The notes: generated by a model not told the origin, from the sequence alone. 59,718 nt of DNA from Methyloglobulus sp. (GCA_013141505.1 JABFQX010000018.1:1-59718), one strand, 5' to 3'. Positions 45,441 to 55,345 are shown, counted from the stretch's first letter. Numbers and translations: made by a program.

Positions 45441-45815
45441 ATGAAAAATATTTTAGTCGTTGATGACGAGCCGCATGTCTCTTTGATACTTAAGCAATTT
45501 CTTGAGCGTGCTGGTTATAGCGTAAATACCGCCTTAAATGGCGAACAGGCACTGGCCCGGATAGCCGAAAAAATGCCAGATGTGCTGATTACCGATGTGC
45601 AGATGCCCAAAATGGGCGGTTTAGAATTATGTGAAACCATTGCTAGCCGTTACCCTGAGATGTGCCAATTAATCATATTGATGACCTCAAGAACCGACCG
45701 GGATATCAGGGTCTGGGCTGAAAGTCATGGCCATATACTCATGATGGAAAAACCACTCAGTATGCGTCGTTTAGCCGATCATCTGAGTCTCCACTTTAAA
45801 GCACTGGAAAATTAA
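45441..45815 (+). CDS. Single-domain response regulator
   Basis: 124 residues from the ATG one base after the kinase stop; an overlapping earlier start is unlikely. A complete receiver: DDE at 8-10, phosphoacceptor D52 in VLITDVQMPKMGG, T/S switch in LMTSRT and K in MMEKPLS. No output domain, so it probably signals through protein contacts, perhaps to the GGDEF-EAL protein three bases downstream. Confidence 0.92.
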   Translation: MKNILVVDDEPHVSLILKQFLERAGYSVNTALNGEQALARIAEKMPDVLITDVQMPKMGGLELCETIASRYPEMCQLIILMTSRTDRDIRVWAESHGHILMMEKPLSMRRLADHLSLHFKALEN

Positions 45816-45818
45816 CTG

Positions 45819-47996
45819 ATGAATCTAAACGCAAATTCAGTCAATTTAAAAAAATATTTACCGTTTTTTCAACAATGCGCCGATTGCGGCAGTGCGTTAG
45901 TTTTATTTAGCCGTGACGAGGGTCTTCACCTCATCGCACAGGAGGGAGGAGATAAGGATGGTATTGGGGATTTAACAAAACATATCGATAACGATGGTTT
46001 TATTAATGATGACGATACATCATCCACCCAAGATCCCATAGCCTGTGAAACAGGCGGAATATGGTTAAAAGTAGCTTTAATGCTGCCTCACATCGAGCAC
46101 CCCCACTGGCTGGCCGGGCAGCTCAAGCCACCCACACACGCTTTGGATAGTGTCCAGTGGGCGAGAGCAATCAATACACTGCGTAACATTGCCGATTGCA
46201 TCGTTGAAGATTACGGCCTAGAACTGACGCTGACCGGCATGACTGACGAACTGACGGTACGTTATGAAGAATTAAACCTGATATATGGCCTGGATGATTC
46301 TGAAATTCACCATAAATTTTTTGATGAAAAACAAGCGCTCAGTCAATTGATCAACAATTGTACAGATTACATGAATGTCGATCAGGCCGTTCTTTATGCG
46401 CCCGATCTGGATCTGTTATTACAAAACTTAAATCCAACGCATCAAGACCTTGATTCAGCTTCAGCACTGAAAACTGTCCAAGATACCCTGTATAGCTACA
46501 TTGTTTCAACAGAGAAAACCCTGGTTATCAACCAAAATCGAGATACTGACTGGATTGACTCGAACCTTTATAACGATAATAAAATTCTTGCCGCACCGAT
46601 TATGTTGACTAAACATCACATAATCGGGGTTTTTGTATTGATTAACTCACGCAATAAGGCTGACTTTAGCAACAGCGACCGAAAGTTATGCGACGTTCTG
46701 GCTTCAGAGGCGGCAAAAATAATTCAAGCCCGGCGTGACAATATTACTGGCCTGATCAATAGGCGGGGATTTACCGAAGTATTGCAACAAGCCCTTGTTG
46801 ACATAAAAACGGCTTCAACAAAATACAGCCTGCTTTTTATAGACATTGACCAGTTTAAAATAATTAACGACACCTCGGGTCAGAAAGCGGGTGATCAATT
46901 GCTAAATCATGTTAGCGGCATTATCAACAAGGAATTAAGCCAACATCATATTGTTGGGCGTCTAGGTGCCGATGAATACGGTGTATTACTGAAATTTTGT
47001 GACATTAACGAAGCCGAACAAATTGCAGAGGTTATAAGCCATTCAATCAACCAATTTCGTTTTGCTTATCAGGGCAAACTTTTTGATATTTCTGTTTGTA
47101 TGGGACTTGTTGAGCTTACTCCTGAAATGGATGATTTTTCAGTGCCGCTTAGTGCAGCCGACATGGCCTGTAACTTTGCTAAAGGACTAGGGCGCAACCG
47201 TATACATACTTATCATTCGACTGATAATGAAATGATCCGGCATGAAAGCGAAATGCACTGGGTAAGTCGAATTCTTCTGGCTCTTGATGAAGAACGGTTT
47301 CAACTATATCGGCAAAAGATTTTACCTTTAAAACAAGAGCAAGCAGGGGAAGTCCATTACGAAATTCTGTTACGCCTCAAAGATGAAAACGGAAGCCTAG
47401 TTCCGCCCTTTAATTTTATTCCTGCGGCAGAACGTTATAATCTGATGTCAAAATTGGATCGCTGGGTTGTAAAAAACACCCTGATAAAAATGGCAGCCGT
47501 ATTACAGCAGGATCCTGAATCCAAACTATCCTGTTCAATAAATCTTTCCGGGCAATCTTTTACCGAACCTGGTTTTGCTGAATTCATCATAGAGCAAATC
47601 AATAAATCAATAGTAACAACTGATCGTATCTGTTTTGAGATTACCGAAACCGCTGCCGTGTCCAACATGTCCCAGACCATCAAGTTTATGGAGACTTTAA
47701 AAAACATCGGCTGCACTTTTTCGTTGGATGACTTTGGCAGCGGTATGAGTTCATTTACCTATTTAAAAAACCTGCCGGTTGATTATCTTAAAATCGACGG
47801 ATATTTTGTCAAAACCATGTTAGCCAATAAAATTGACTACGCCATGGTTAAATCGATCAACGATATTGGCCACGTAATGGGTTTAAAAACTGTTGCGGAA
47901 TTTGTTGAAAATGATGAGCTTTTACAGGAGCTGACAACATTGGGTGTCGATTATGGCCAAGGCTATAGCATAGCCAAGCCTGAGCCTTTTGAATGA
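45819..47996 (+). CDS. GAF-GGDEF-EAL cyclic-di-GMP enzyme
   Basis: 725 residues. A GAF-like domain (about 170-305), a GGDEF domain beginning NITGLINRRGF (about 307) with a degenerate active site GADEY instead of GGDEF, and an EAL domain with EIL in place of EAL but with the metal and catalytic set kept (E in EILLRL, INLSGQS, FEITET, LDDFGSG, YLKIDG). It is therefore probably a phosphodiesterase whose GGDEF half may be regulatory or weakly active. The kinase and receiver precede it within bases, and the MshEN-bearing ATPase follows after a repeat array. Confidence 0.9.
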   Translation: MNLNANSVNLKKYLPFFQQCADCGSALVLFSRDEGLHLIAQEGGDKDGIGDLTKHIDNDGFINDDDTSSTQDPIACETGGIWLKVALMLPHIEHPHWLAGQLKPPTHALDSVQWARAINTLRNIADCIVEDYGLELTLTGMTDELTVRYEELNLIYGLDDSEIHHKFFDEKQALSQLINNCTDYMNVDQAVLYAPDLDLLLQNLNPTHQDLDSASALKTVQDTLYSYIVSTEKTLVINQNRDTDWIDSNLYNDNKILAAPIMLTKHHIIGVFVLINSRNKADFSNSDRKLCDVLASEAAKIIQARRDNITGLINRRGFTEVLQQALVDIKTASTKYSLLFIDIDQFKIINDTSGQKAGDQLLNHVSGIINKELSQHHIVGRLGADEYGVLLKFCDINEAEQIAEVISHSINQFRFAYQGKLFDISVCMGLVELTPEMDDFSVPLSAADMACNFAKGLGRNRIHTYHSTDNEMIRHESEMHWVSRILLALDEERFQLYRQKILPLKQEQAGEVHYEILLRLKDENGSLVPPFNFIPAAERYNLMSKLDRWVVKNTLIKMAAVLQQDPESKLSCSINLSGQSFTEPGFAEFIIEQINKSIVTTDRICFEITETAAVSNMSQTIKFMETLKNIGCTFSLDDFGSGMSSFTYLKNLPVDYLKIDGYFVKTMLANKIDYAMVKSINDIGHVMGLKTVAEFVENDELLQELTTLGVDYGQGYSIAKPEPFE

Positions 47997-48032
47997 ATTA
48001 TGCTTAGTCCCACTGTTTAATGACAGCCCCTT

Positions 48033-48770
48033 GTCATCTCGACGTTAGGAGAGATCTTAAGTACTTTCGCACACAAGATTCCTCCCTCTGGTCGGAATGA
48101 CAAATTCCCTTGTCATCTCGACGTTAAGAGAGATCTTGTGTGCTTTCGCCCACAAGATTCCTCCCTCTGGTCGGAATGACAAATTCCCTTGTCATATCGA
48201 CGTTAGGAGAGATCTTATGTGCTTACGCCAGCAAGATTCCTCACGTTGTTCGGAATGACAAGCGTTTGCTGGAGTGGCAATGGAATGACAAGCGCTCGCC
48301 GGAATGAGAAATTCCCCGTCATCTCGACGATAGGAGAGATCTTACGTGCTTTTCGCCATTAAGATTCCTCACGTTGTTCGGAATGACAAGCGTTTGCTGG
48401 AGTGGCAATGGAATGACAAGCGCTCGCCGGAATGAGAAATTCCCCGTCATCTCGACGATAGGAGAGATCTTATGTGCTTACGCCAGCAAGATTCCTCACG
48501 TTTTTCGGAATGACAAGCGTTTGCTGAGAGTGGTAATGGAGTGACAAGCGCTCGCCGGAATGAGAAATTCCCCGTCATCTCGACGATAGGAGAGATCTTG
48601 CGTATTTTTGCCATTAAGATTCCTCACGTTGTTCGGAATGACAAGCGTTTGCTGGGAGTGGTAATGGAGTGACAAGCGCTCGCCGTAATGAGAAATTCCC
48701 CGTCATCTCGACGGTAGGAGAGATCTTGCGTATTTTTGCCAGCAAGATTCCTCACGTTGTTCGGAATGAC
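48033..48770. repeat. Family B palindromic repeat array, seven units
   Basis: Units of about 69 bp (GTCATCTCGACGATAGGAGA ... GTTCGGAATGAC) start at 48033, 48112, 48191, 48318, 48446, 48574 and 48702. The last four lie in a 128-bp higher-order period that includes a CAAGCGTTTGCTGG...GCTCGCCGGAATGAGAAATT spacer. Each unit is an imperfect palindrome. No gene in 47997-48888. Confidence 0.92.
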
Positions 48771-48888
48771 AAGCGTTTGCTGGAGTGTATTATTTTTACG
48801 AGATACAAAAATACAGCCTTAAACACACTACACTTATATTCATTAAAATCAATAATTACGCAGCACTTAAAGTATCCCTTATAAAACA

Positions 48889-50925
48889 ATGACAGAGATT
48901 GTCCGCAGTCGTATTGGCGTAAACACCTATCTTGCTCCTCAAGGCTCACTGGTCGATTCCATAACCCTGGAGTCGTTGCAGGATGAAGTCAACCGATCTT
49001 TTGAGTCTGGTGAAATCCAACTTATTCTCGACCTTAACAAAGTACCCAGCATAAGCAGTAGGGTTTTAGAGCTATTGGTCGAATGGCGCGACCAGTTACT
49101 ATCTAAAGGGGGATCGCTGACATTAGTTAATGCTAACCCGGTCATTATTGAAATTCTGTATATCACTGAAGTCGATAAATATATCAAAGTATTGTCACGG
49201 GACACTCAGGATGACAAGACACCTTCCGATCCTTCACGTTACCTAAACCAGCGTCTCGGTAACCTGTTAATTCAAGAGCAGTTCGTTACCACTGAAAATA
49301 TCGATAAGGCCTTGCAATTACAAGCCGCTACTGGCAAACGGCTGGGGACGATATTAATTGATAAAGGTTGGGTATCTGAAACCAATTTTTTAAAGGTTCT
49401 TGGCAAACAATTGGGTATTCCCTACATCAATCTTAGGCCGGGACTGTGGGATTCTTCCATCAGCACTATCCTGAGTCGCGATATTTGCCAGCGATTTATG
49501 GTTTTCCCATTATTCAAAGTCCATAAAAAACTGATACTTGCAACCAGTGACCCGCAGGATTTGCATGCGTTCGATGAAATTAGAAAGCAAACCGGATTAG
49601 CGATCAAACCCGTGTTGGCTAAAAACGAAGAAATTGCCCGCCAATTTAAAGAATCGATCGACTCTGACATCAATATTTCAGAATATTTGACTGATCTGGA
49701 AGAGGATTTCGAGGTGATGGACAGCACCTTGCCGAATGATTATGCCGCTATTGATGAAATATCCAGTGGCAGTCCAGTCATAAATCTGATTAATGCCTTA
49801 ATACAGCGGGCTATTCGCGATGGTGCCAGTGACATCCATCTTGAACCCTCACGTACCAAATGCCGAGTCAGATTTAGATTAGACGGCATTCTTTACGAGG
49901 TCATGAATCCGGCCGCAGATTTGCATCCGGCGCTGGTATCCAGGCTTAAAGTTATGGCTAACTTGGACATTGCGGAGCGACGTTTGCCTCAGGATGGGCG
50001 CATTCAGGTGACTACCCAAGGTCGGGCCGTCGATCTCCGCTTAAGCACATTGCCCGGAATTTTCGGGGAAAAGATTGTGCTTCGGGTGCTGGATAAAAAC
50101 CGGAGTTTGTTGGATATCGACAAATTGTCCATGACCCAACAAAACCAAAGTACCTTTATCAAGCTGCTTAAGCGTAGCCATGGGCTAATTTTGGTTACCG
50201 GTCCAACCGGTAGCGGTAAAACCACGACATTATATGCGGCTCTCAATTATTTAAACTCCATCGAAAAAAGCATCGTTACCATTGAAGATCCGGTCGAATA
50301 CCAGGTTGATATCATCAACCAAAATCAGGTTAAAGAAATGATTGGCCTGTCGTTTGCCAAAATCCTCAAACACGTATTGCGGCAGGATCCTGACATCATT
50401 ATGGTGGGTGAAATTCGCGAAAAAGAAACTGCGGAAATCGCCGTGCAGGCCGCATTAACCGGACATTTGGTGCTTTCTACGTTGCATACCAACGAAAGTA
50501 CCGGAGCGGTCGCCCGCTTAATCGAAATGGGTATCGAACCTTATCTACTGTCTTCCGCGCTGATCGGCGTGATTGCCCAACGCTTAATCCGTACCGTATG
50601 CCCCGAATGTAAAACCACTTATGTAGCCAGTCCCGAAGAAATTGAACGTTTTCACTGGCAACAAGAAGGTGTCGTCAGGCTCAGCAAAGGCCGGGGTTGC
50701 CCGTTATGCTACGACTCAGGCTATAAAGGCCGTATTGCTTGTCACGAGATTCTCACGGTTAACCCTAAGCTGCAACGGCTGATTGTGAAAAACCCGACTC
50801 AGGATGATCTAAATGAATTTGTAAAAGAGACCGGCATGAAAACCCTCTATGACGATGGAATCGTACGTGCCCTCGCGGGCAAAACAACCCTCGAAGAAGT
50901 CACCCGCGTTGTTTCATACGAATAA
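48889..50925 (+). CDS. gspE: STAS-MshEN-GspE/PilB-type secretion ATPase
   Basis: 678 residues. Residues 1-105 form a STAS fold (IQLILDLNKVPSISSRVLEL), unusual in this family. An MshEN domain follows with two RLG motifs (R122, R151), each in the RLGxxLxxxxxxxxxxxxxALxxQ-type pattern that binds c-di-GMP in MshE. The T2SSE core has Walker A GPTGSGKTT (near residue 438), Asp box TIEDPVEYQ, Walker B IIMVGEIREKETAEIA, the His box and a C4 zinc site (CPEC...CPLC). It powers assembly of a (pseudo)pilus. gspF follows after 11 bases. Confidence 0.93.
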   Translation: MTEIVRSRIGVNTYLAPQGSLVDSITLESLQDEVNRSFESGEIQLILDLNKVPSISSRVLELLVEWRDQLLSKGGSLTLVNANPVIIEILYITEVDKYIKVLSRDTQDDKTPSDPSRYLNQRLGNLLIQEQFVTTENIDKALQLQAATGKRLGTILIDKGWVSETNFLKVLGKQLGIPYINLRPGLWDSSISTILSRDICQRFMVFPLFKVHKKLILATSDPQDLHAFDEIRKQTGLAIKPVLAKNEEIARQFKESIDSDINISEYLTDLEEDFEVMDSTLPNDYAAIDEISSGSPVINLINALIQRAIRDGASDIHLEPSRTKCRVRFRLDGILYEVMNPAADLHPALVSRLKVMANLDIAERRLPQDGRIQVTTQGRAVDLRLSTLPGIFGEKIVLRVLDKNRSLLDIDKLSMTQQNQSTFIKLLKRSHGLILVTGPTGSGKTTTLYAALNYLNSIEKSIVTIEDPVEYQVDIINQNQVKEMIGLSFAKILKHVLRQDPDIIMVGEIREKETAEIAVQAALTGHLVLSTLHTNESTGAVARLIEMGIEPYLLSSALIGVIAQRLIRTVCPECKTTYVASPEEIERFHWQQEGVVRLSKGRGCPLCYDSGYKGRIACHEILTVNPKLQRLIVKNPTQDDLNEFVKETGMKTLYDDGIVRALAGKTTLEEVTRVVSYE

Positions 50926-50936
50926 GGTATCTCGAT

Positions 50937-52058
50937 ATGGCACTGGAACTTAATACCAAACTTAGTACAAACGCAGCTAAATCTGATTCAGGCAAATTCA
51001 ACTTTTCTTTGGGTGGCGCTAAAAAAGTAGCCAATAAAGACAGGATGTTCTTTATCGAACAGCTTGCCCTTATGCTGGAAACCGGCAGCGACTTACATAC
51101 CAGCTTAAATGTCCTATCAAAACAGACTGACAATGCTGAACTGGCACGTGTTATAAAAGCTTTGAGTGATGACATCAGCGAAGGTAAAACCTTCTCCTCG
51201 GCATTGGCTAAACATCCCCAAGTTTTTTCTGCCACTTACACCAGCCTGATTGCAGCCAGTGAAAGCGGGGGCTATATCCGCCGCATACTCGAACATCTCC
51301 TGATTATGGAAAAACAGCGCGAAGAATTACGCAATACCTTAATTTCAGCGATGTCTTACCCTGCTTTTCTTATGGTTTTTTCGTTGGGGATGGTGATATT
51401 CATACTCGCTGTAGTTTTCCCTAAGTTTGGCACTTTGTTTACTTCAATTCAGGATCAACTACCGATCACAACGATTTACCTAATGGCAGCCAGCCGGATT
51501 ATCACCCAATATTGGTGGGCGCTTGGCATTGGCCTTGTCGGTTTAATCGTGCTTTTCTCTATCCTGATTAAAAGCGAAAAGGGTAGGGTATTGATTGATG
51601 ACCTCAAACTAACCACTCCGGTTATTAAACATATTTTCCTAAAAATTTATTTAATCCAGATGATGCGTATATTGGGGCTATCCTTAAAAAGCGGGGTTAA
51701 CCTAATGGATGCGCTCGTGCTTACCAAGGATGTCGTCCAGAACATCGGTTTTATCCGATTTGTTGAAACACTGATTAAGGATGTTACCGAAGGGCGAAAA
51801 TTAGCTTATGGATTTAACAATTCAGACATTATCCCGCCTATCGTTAAACAAATGATTACCACCGGCGAAGAAACTGGAAATTTAGCCTTAGTAAGCGACC
51901 GAATTGCCGATTATTTTCAGCAAGATTTAGAGAAACTACTAAAATTAGTCACAAAAGCGATTGAGCCAATTATGTTGCTAGTGATGGGCGTTGTTGTCGG
52001 TGTGCTGGTCAGCTCGTTAATTTTACCGATTTTTAAACTGTCCCATGCCGTGCATTAA
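50937..52058 (+). CDS. gspF: GspF/PilC-type inner-membrane platform protein
   Basis: 373 residues. Two T2SSF domains, each starting with a soluble helical half (FFIEQLALMLETGSDLHTSLNVL; LIQMMRILGLSLKSGVNLMDAL), with three membrane helices in the standard places (about 145-168, 195-218, 340-362). It connects the ATPase to the pilin-assembly platform. The N-terminal 35 residues are low complexity. A repeat array of 390 bp separates it from the pilin gene. Confidence 0.94.
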   Translation: MALELNTKLSTNAAKSDSGKFNFSLGGAKKVANKDRMFFIEQLALMLETGSDLHTSLNVLSKQTDNAELARVIKALSDDISEGKTFSSALAKHPQVFSATYTSLIAASESGGYIRRILEHLLIMEKQREELRNTLISAMSYPAFLMVFSLGMVIFILAVVFPKFGTLFTSIQDQLPITTIYLMAASRIITQYWWALGIGLVGLIVLFSILIKSEKGRVLIDDLKLTTPVIKHIFLKIYLIQMMRILGLSLKSGVNLMDALVLTKDVVQNIGFIRFVETLIKDVTEGRKLAYGFNNSDIIPPIVKQMITTGEETGNLALVSDRIADYFQQDLEKLLKLVTKAIEPIMLLVMGVVVGVLVSSLILPIFKLSHAVH

Positions 52059-52205
52059 CAAAGTAAAAAATATGATTTTAGACTGGAAGACTTTCTGAAT
52101 AGGTTGCTTTTAAAAAGCAGTTTTCGGTTTTGATACCTATTAAGAAGTATTATTTCGAGCGATAGTTGTTGTACTGGCGAAAGTTGTCATTCCGAGCAGC
52201 ATACT

Positions 52206-52595
52206 GTCATTCCGACCAAAGGGAGGAATCTTGCTGGGCTTGAGCATTTAAGATCTCTCCTGTCGTCGAGATGACAGGCGCTTTTGTCATTCCGACCAGA
52301 GGGAGGAATCTTACTGGGCTTGGGCACTTAAGATCTCTCCTGTCGTCGAGATGACAGGCGCTTTTGTCATTCCGACCAGAGGGAGGAATCTTGCTGGGCT
52401 TAAGCATTTAAGCTCTCTCCTGTCGTCGAGATGACAGGCGCTTTTGTCATTCCGACCAAAAGGAGGAATCTTACTGCGCTTAGGCATCTAAGATCTCTCC
52501 TGTCGTCGAGATGACAGGCGCTTTTGTCATTCCGACCAAAGGGAGGAGTCCTACTGGGCTTGGGTATGTAAGATCTCTCCTGCCGTCGAGATGAC
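52206..52595. repeat. Family B tandem array, five 80-bp periods
   Basis: Units start at 52206, 52286, 52366, 52446 and 52526, each about 70 bp beginning GTCATTCCGACC and ending GTCGAGATGAC, joined by AGGCGCTTTT. Orientation is opposite to the arrays at 48033 and 53411. Confidence 0.92.
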
Positions 52596-52710
52596 AAAAA
52601 TTGGCGTTTGAAATGAAGGTTTTACAGGCCATCCTTAACTTACATTAAGTAAATAACTTAGATTGCTTCACAAAATACATAAAATTATCTGTCGTATTTT
52701 GTAAAGCTTT

Positions 52711-52716
52711 TATAAT
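52711..52716 (+). promoter_or_regulatory. Likely -10 box for the major pilin-like gene
   Basis: TATAAT 30 bases before the ATG, after an AT-rich region. No good -35 and no -24/-12 element is visible, so the gene is probably sigma-70-type rather than RpoN-driven. Confidence 0.4.
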
Positions 52717-52745
52717 CAACTGAAATTGTTTCCGGGAACTAAGAC

Positions 52746-53318
52746 ATGAAAAATAGCTTGTCAATACAAAAACAACTGCAAAAAGGCTTCACCTTAGTAG
52801 AACTGTTAATTGTTGTCATCATACTGGCAATTTTGGCAGCTATTGTAGTGCCTCAGTTTGCTTCTACAACTGATGATGCCAAAGTTTCATCATTGGACTC
52901 AACGCTTTCGAATATGCGCTCTGCAATCGCATTATATAGACAGCAACATACCGCATATCCAGGCAATTTGATTTCGTCCGGTGGCGTAGCTGCATGTACA
53001 ACAGCCGGTGGTGTTTTGGGTACGGGCACTACTGCGAATACTGAGACTGCCTTCCTTGACCAATTGGCCTACTACAGCAATTCGGCCGGTAAAACATGTA
53101 CCGCTAGAGGAGCGGGCAATGAATTTCCTTTGGGGCCGTATATTCAAAAACGTGAAATACCAAAGAATCCCATTACTGACAGCAACGTTCTGGCTCCTTT
53201 TTCTACGGCTGGCGTATTGGGGCTCACCACTTTAACCGCCGGTGGTGGTTGGAAATATGATAGTGTTTCTGGCCAATTTATCGCCGACGATACAAATAAA
53301 GGCTATAACACTCATTAA
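52746..53318 (+). CDS. GspG-like major (pseudo)pilin
   Basis: 190 residues. Prepilin signal with the KG|FTLVELLIVVIILAIL cleavage site and Glu5, then a long N-terminal helix (VSSLDSTLSNMRSAIALYRQQH). The globular part has two cysteines that could form a disulfide (AACTTAGG, GKTCTARG). Longer than GspG (about 140 residues), closer to MSHA-type pilins in size. Follows gspE-gspF with a repeat array between, so it may have its own transcript. Confidence 0.88.
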   Translation: MKNSLSIQKQLQKGFTLVELLIVVIILAILAAIVVPQFASTTDDAKVSSLDSTLSNMRSAIALYRQQHTAYPGNLISSGGVAACTTAGGVLGTGTTANTETAFLDQLAYYSNSAGKTCTARGAGNEFPLGPYIQKREIPKNPITDSNVLAPFSTAGVLGLTTLTAGGGWKYDSVSGQFIADDTNKGYNTH

Positions 53319-53410
53319 CACTTGCCCTGTATTTGGTTAGGTGTTCGGAAACCTAACCAAATTTAAAATTGTTGGATGCCTAAATAAACTGGTTTTTCGT
53401 TCGATGCCGT

Positions 53411-53720
53411 GTCATCTCGACGATAGGAGAGATCTTAAATGCCTAAGCCCAGCAAGATTCCTCCTTGTAGTCGGAATGACAAAACCCTCTGTCATCTCGA
53501 CGACAGGAGGGATCTTAAATGCCTAAGCCCGGTAAGATTCCTCTCTGTAGTCGGAATGACAACACCGTCTGTCATCTCGACGGTAGGAGAGATCTTAAAT
53601 GCTTAAGCCCGGCAAGGTTCCTTCCTGTCGTCGGAATGACAACACCGTCTGTCATCTCGACGACAGGAGAGATCTTAAATGCCTAAGCCTGGTAAGATTC
53701 CTCCCTCTGGTCGGAATGAC
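53411..53720. repeat. Family B tandem array, four 80-bp periods
   Basis: Units start at 53411, 53491, 53571 and 53651, each beginning GTCATCTCGACG and ending GTCGGAATGAC, with spacers such as AACACCGTCT. Fills the gap between the pilin-like genes; nothing else is in 53319-53855. Confidence 0.92.
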
Positions 53721-53855
53721 AGCATGATTGTCGGAATGACAGTTGGTGATGGAAAGACGAGCGTTGGTCGCAATAATGCCAATCGTTTACAGCAATAACC
53801 AAAGCAAATTATTCAGATTTTCCTAAAGTAAACAGCCATTACAGCGGATACTAAC

Positions 53856-54395
53856 TTGCAATCCCCTAAAACCCAATATGGCCTCAGCTATATCGAAATA
53901 GTGATAGTCGTCATTATCTTGGGTATTGTCGCAGCGGCGGCAATGCCCAATCTATCCTCTACGGATCCAACAAAGCTTGATAATGCTGCTAATGAAGTCT
54001 CATCTGCTATTCAGTTTGCCCAAGCAGAAGCAATCCGAACTAAAATTCCTCGCGGCATCAATACCGATGCCACAAACGACCGCATTCGGGTTTACAGCTT
54101 GCCTGCTGCTACACCTACTTATGATATTTACCACCCCATCGACAAAAAACTCTACGATATTCAGCTAAAAACAGATGCTTTTATCGGCGGGGTAGATCTG
54201 GTTAGCGCCAGTTTTGCTTTCACTGGCGCATCCAGCAGTTCGACTAATTTGGATTTCAGTGCCGAGGGTATCCCCAAAGTGACCAGTGCGGGTGCTGATT
54301 ACATGCTATCAAGCGGGACTATCACCCTTAGTTATCGAGGCCAACAGCGTATTATCTCGATTGCCCCCATGACCGGTAGGGTGACTGTTCAGTGA
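53856..54395 (+). CDS. GspH-like minor pseudopilin
   Basis: 179 residues from a TTG; no in-frame ATG precedes the prepilin signal. Cleavage at YG|LSYIEIVIVVIILGI, Glu5 kept. The C-terminal part has the LSYRGQQRIISIAPMTGRV segment usual for GspH/FimT. AGCGG-like ribosome-binding site is weak, so low translation is likely, consistent with a minor subunit. Confidence 0.85.
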   Translation: MQSPKTQYGLSYIEIVIVVIILGIVAAAAMPNLSSTDPTKLDNAANEVSSAIQFAQAEAIRTKIPRGINTDATNDRIRVYSLPAATPTYDIYHPIDKKLYDIQLKTDAFIGGVDLVSASFAFTGASSSSTNLDFSAEGIPKVTSAGADYMLSSGTITLSYRGQQRIISIAPMTGRVTVQ

Positions 54396-54577
54396 TTCAC
54401 GTTTTGGTATTTATTTTCTCAAGTATTAGCTCTACTAATAGGATAGGCATAGATTTCTCGGTAACAGCTCCTGCGTCGCCTAAAGCGCCTACCGTTGGTA
54501 CGCCCACCTCCCGCTTCCCTGCGGTCGTCACTATCGTTCGAAATGACAAAATATCTGATGAGCCTTAAAAATAAGCT

Positions 54578-54639
54578 GTCATCTCGACCTACGGGAGAGA
54601 TCTTTGGGCTTCAAGATCTCTCCCGTAGGTCGAGATGAC
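54578..54639. repeat. Perfect 27-bp inverted repeat, family B
   Basis: Arms 54578-54604 and 54613-54639 are exact reverse complements, starting GTCATCTCGACCTACGGGAG, with the 8-base loop TGGGCTTC. This is the only fully symmetric family B unit in the window. A degraded unit precedes it at about 54450-54550; 54396-54712 holds no gene. Confidence 0.9.
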
Positions 54640-54712
54640 AAGTGATGACATGTGATGACAAGTGGCGTTAAAGATCGAGATAACGCGAAAAGCTAATATG
54701 GCAAGATAGAAG

Positions 54713-55210
54713 ATGAAACATTCTGACAATAATCCACAACAAAAAGGCTTCTCCTATGTAGAAGTGTTAGTGGCCACAATGCTTGTAGCCATCGCCTTAG
54801 TACCAGCGATGAATGCCTTGCAAATGGGGATTATGGGCGTCAATGTTCATAAAACATCAACCACGGAGCATTTCTGCCGACTGAGGAAAATAGAAGAACT
54901 ACAAGCGCAACCTTTTACCAATCTGCTGGCGGCGGCTAAAGTAGCCGCCAACACCACCACGGCCACTTATTTTTCCGATGAATCCACCCGAAATGATCTT
55001 CCTTGTTATGATCCAACAGGCGATAGCCAACAAAAACTTCGCAGGCTTGTTTATATTGCCTTGTATGATGCTGATGCCGACCCGTTTACGATAGCTAATT
55101 TGAATGATACTGATAATGACCCCTATACCGGTAACACAGCCAATCTGCTGTGGGTAAAAGTGATTACCGAAGGCAGTGCTCAAGGCTTGGAAACGCTGAT
55201 TAGCCGGTGA
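54713..55210 (+). CDS. GspI-like minor pseudopilin
   Basis: 165 residues. Prepilin signal KG|FSYVEVLVATMLVAIALVP with Glu5, typical of GspI/PilV. The body has a DADADPFTIANLNDTDNDPYTG acidic stretch resembling a calcium loop, and two cysteines. It sits between the GspH- and GspJ-like genes, the canonical position. Confidence 0.86.
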   Translation: MKHSDNNPQQKGFSYVEVLVATMLVAIALVPAMNALQMGIMGVNVHKTSTTEHFCRLRKIEELQAQPFTNLLAAAKVAANTTTATYFSDESTRNDLPCYDPTGDSQQKLRRLVYIALYDADADPFTIANLNDTDNDPYTGNTANLLWVKVITEGSAQGLETLISR

Positions 55211-55266
55211 TGTTTTATTCTGAAAATGGCAAAAATTATCGGTTTCTTTGCAATGCATTGAATTTT

Positions 55267-55345
55267 GTCATTCCGAGCAAAGCGAGGAATCTTGGGGCTA
55301 TACTTATTCCCAATGCTTAAGATTTCTCCCTGCGGTCGAAATGAC
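55267..55345. repeat. Family B unit upstream of the GspJ-like gene
   Basis: GTCATTCCGAGCAAAGCGAG ... GGTCGAAATGAC, a single unit. It lies 21 bases before the ATG at 55367 and its translation in frame (MSFRAKRGILG) is a repeat-derived artefact, not coding. Confidence 0.85.

Noticed and set aside
48033-48770. CRISPR array
   Set aside because: Units are about 69-bp palindromes with near-identical spacers and two period sizes, not 24-37-bp repeats with unique spacers, and there are no cas genes.
52206-52595. Protein-coding frames in the family B arrays (MLKPSKIPPSGRNDKSACHLD type)
   Set aside because: Typical translations of palindromic intergenic repeats; identical peptides recur in each period and no start signals are present.
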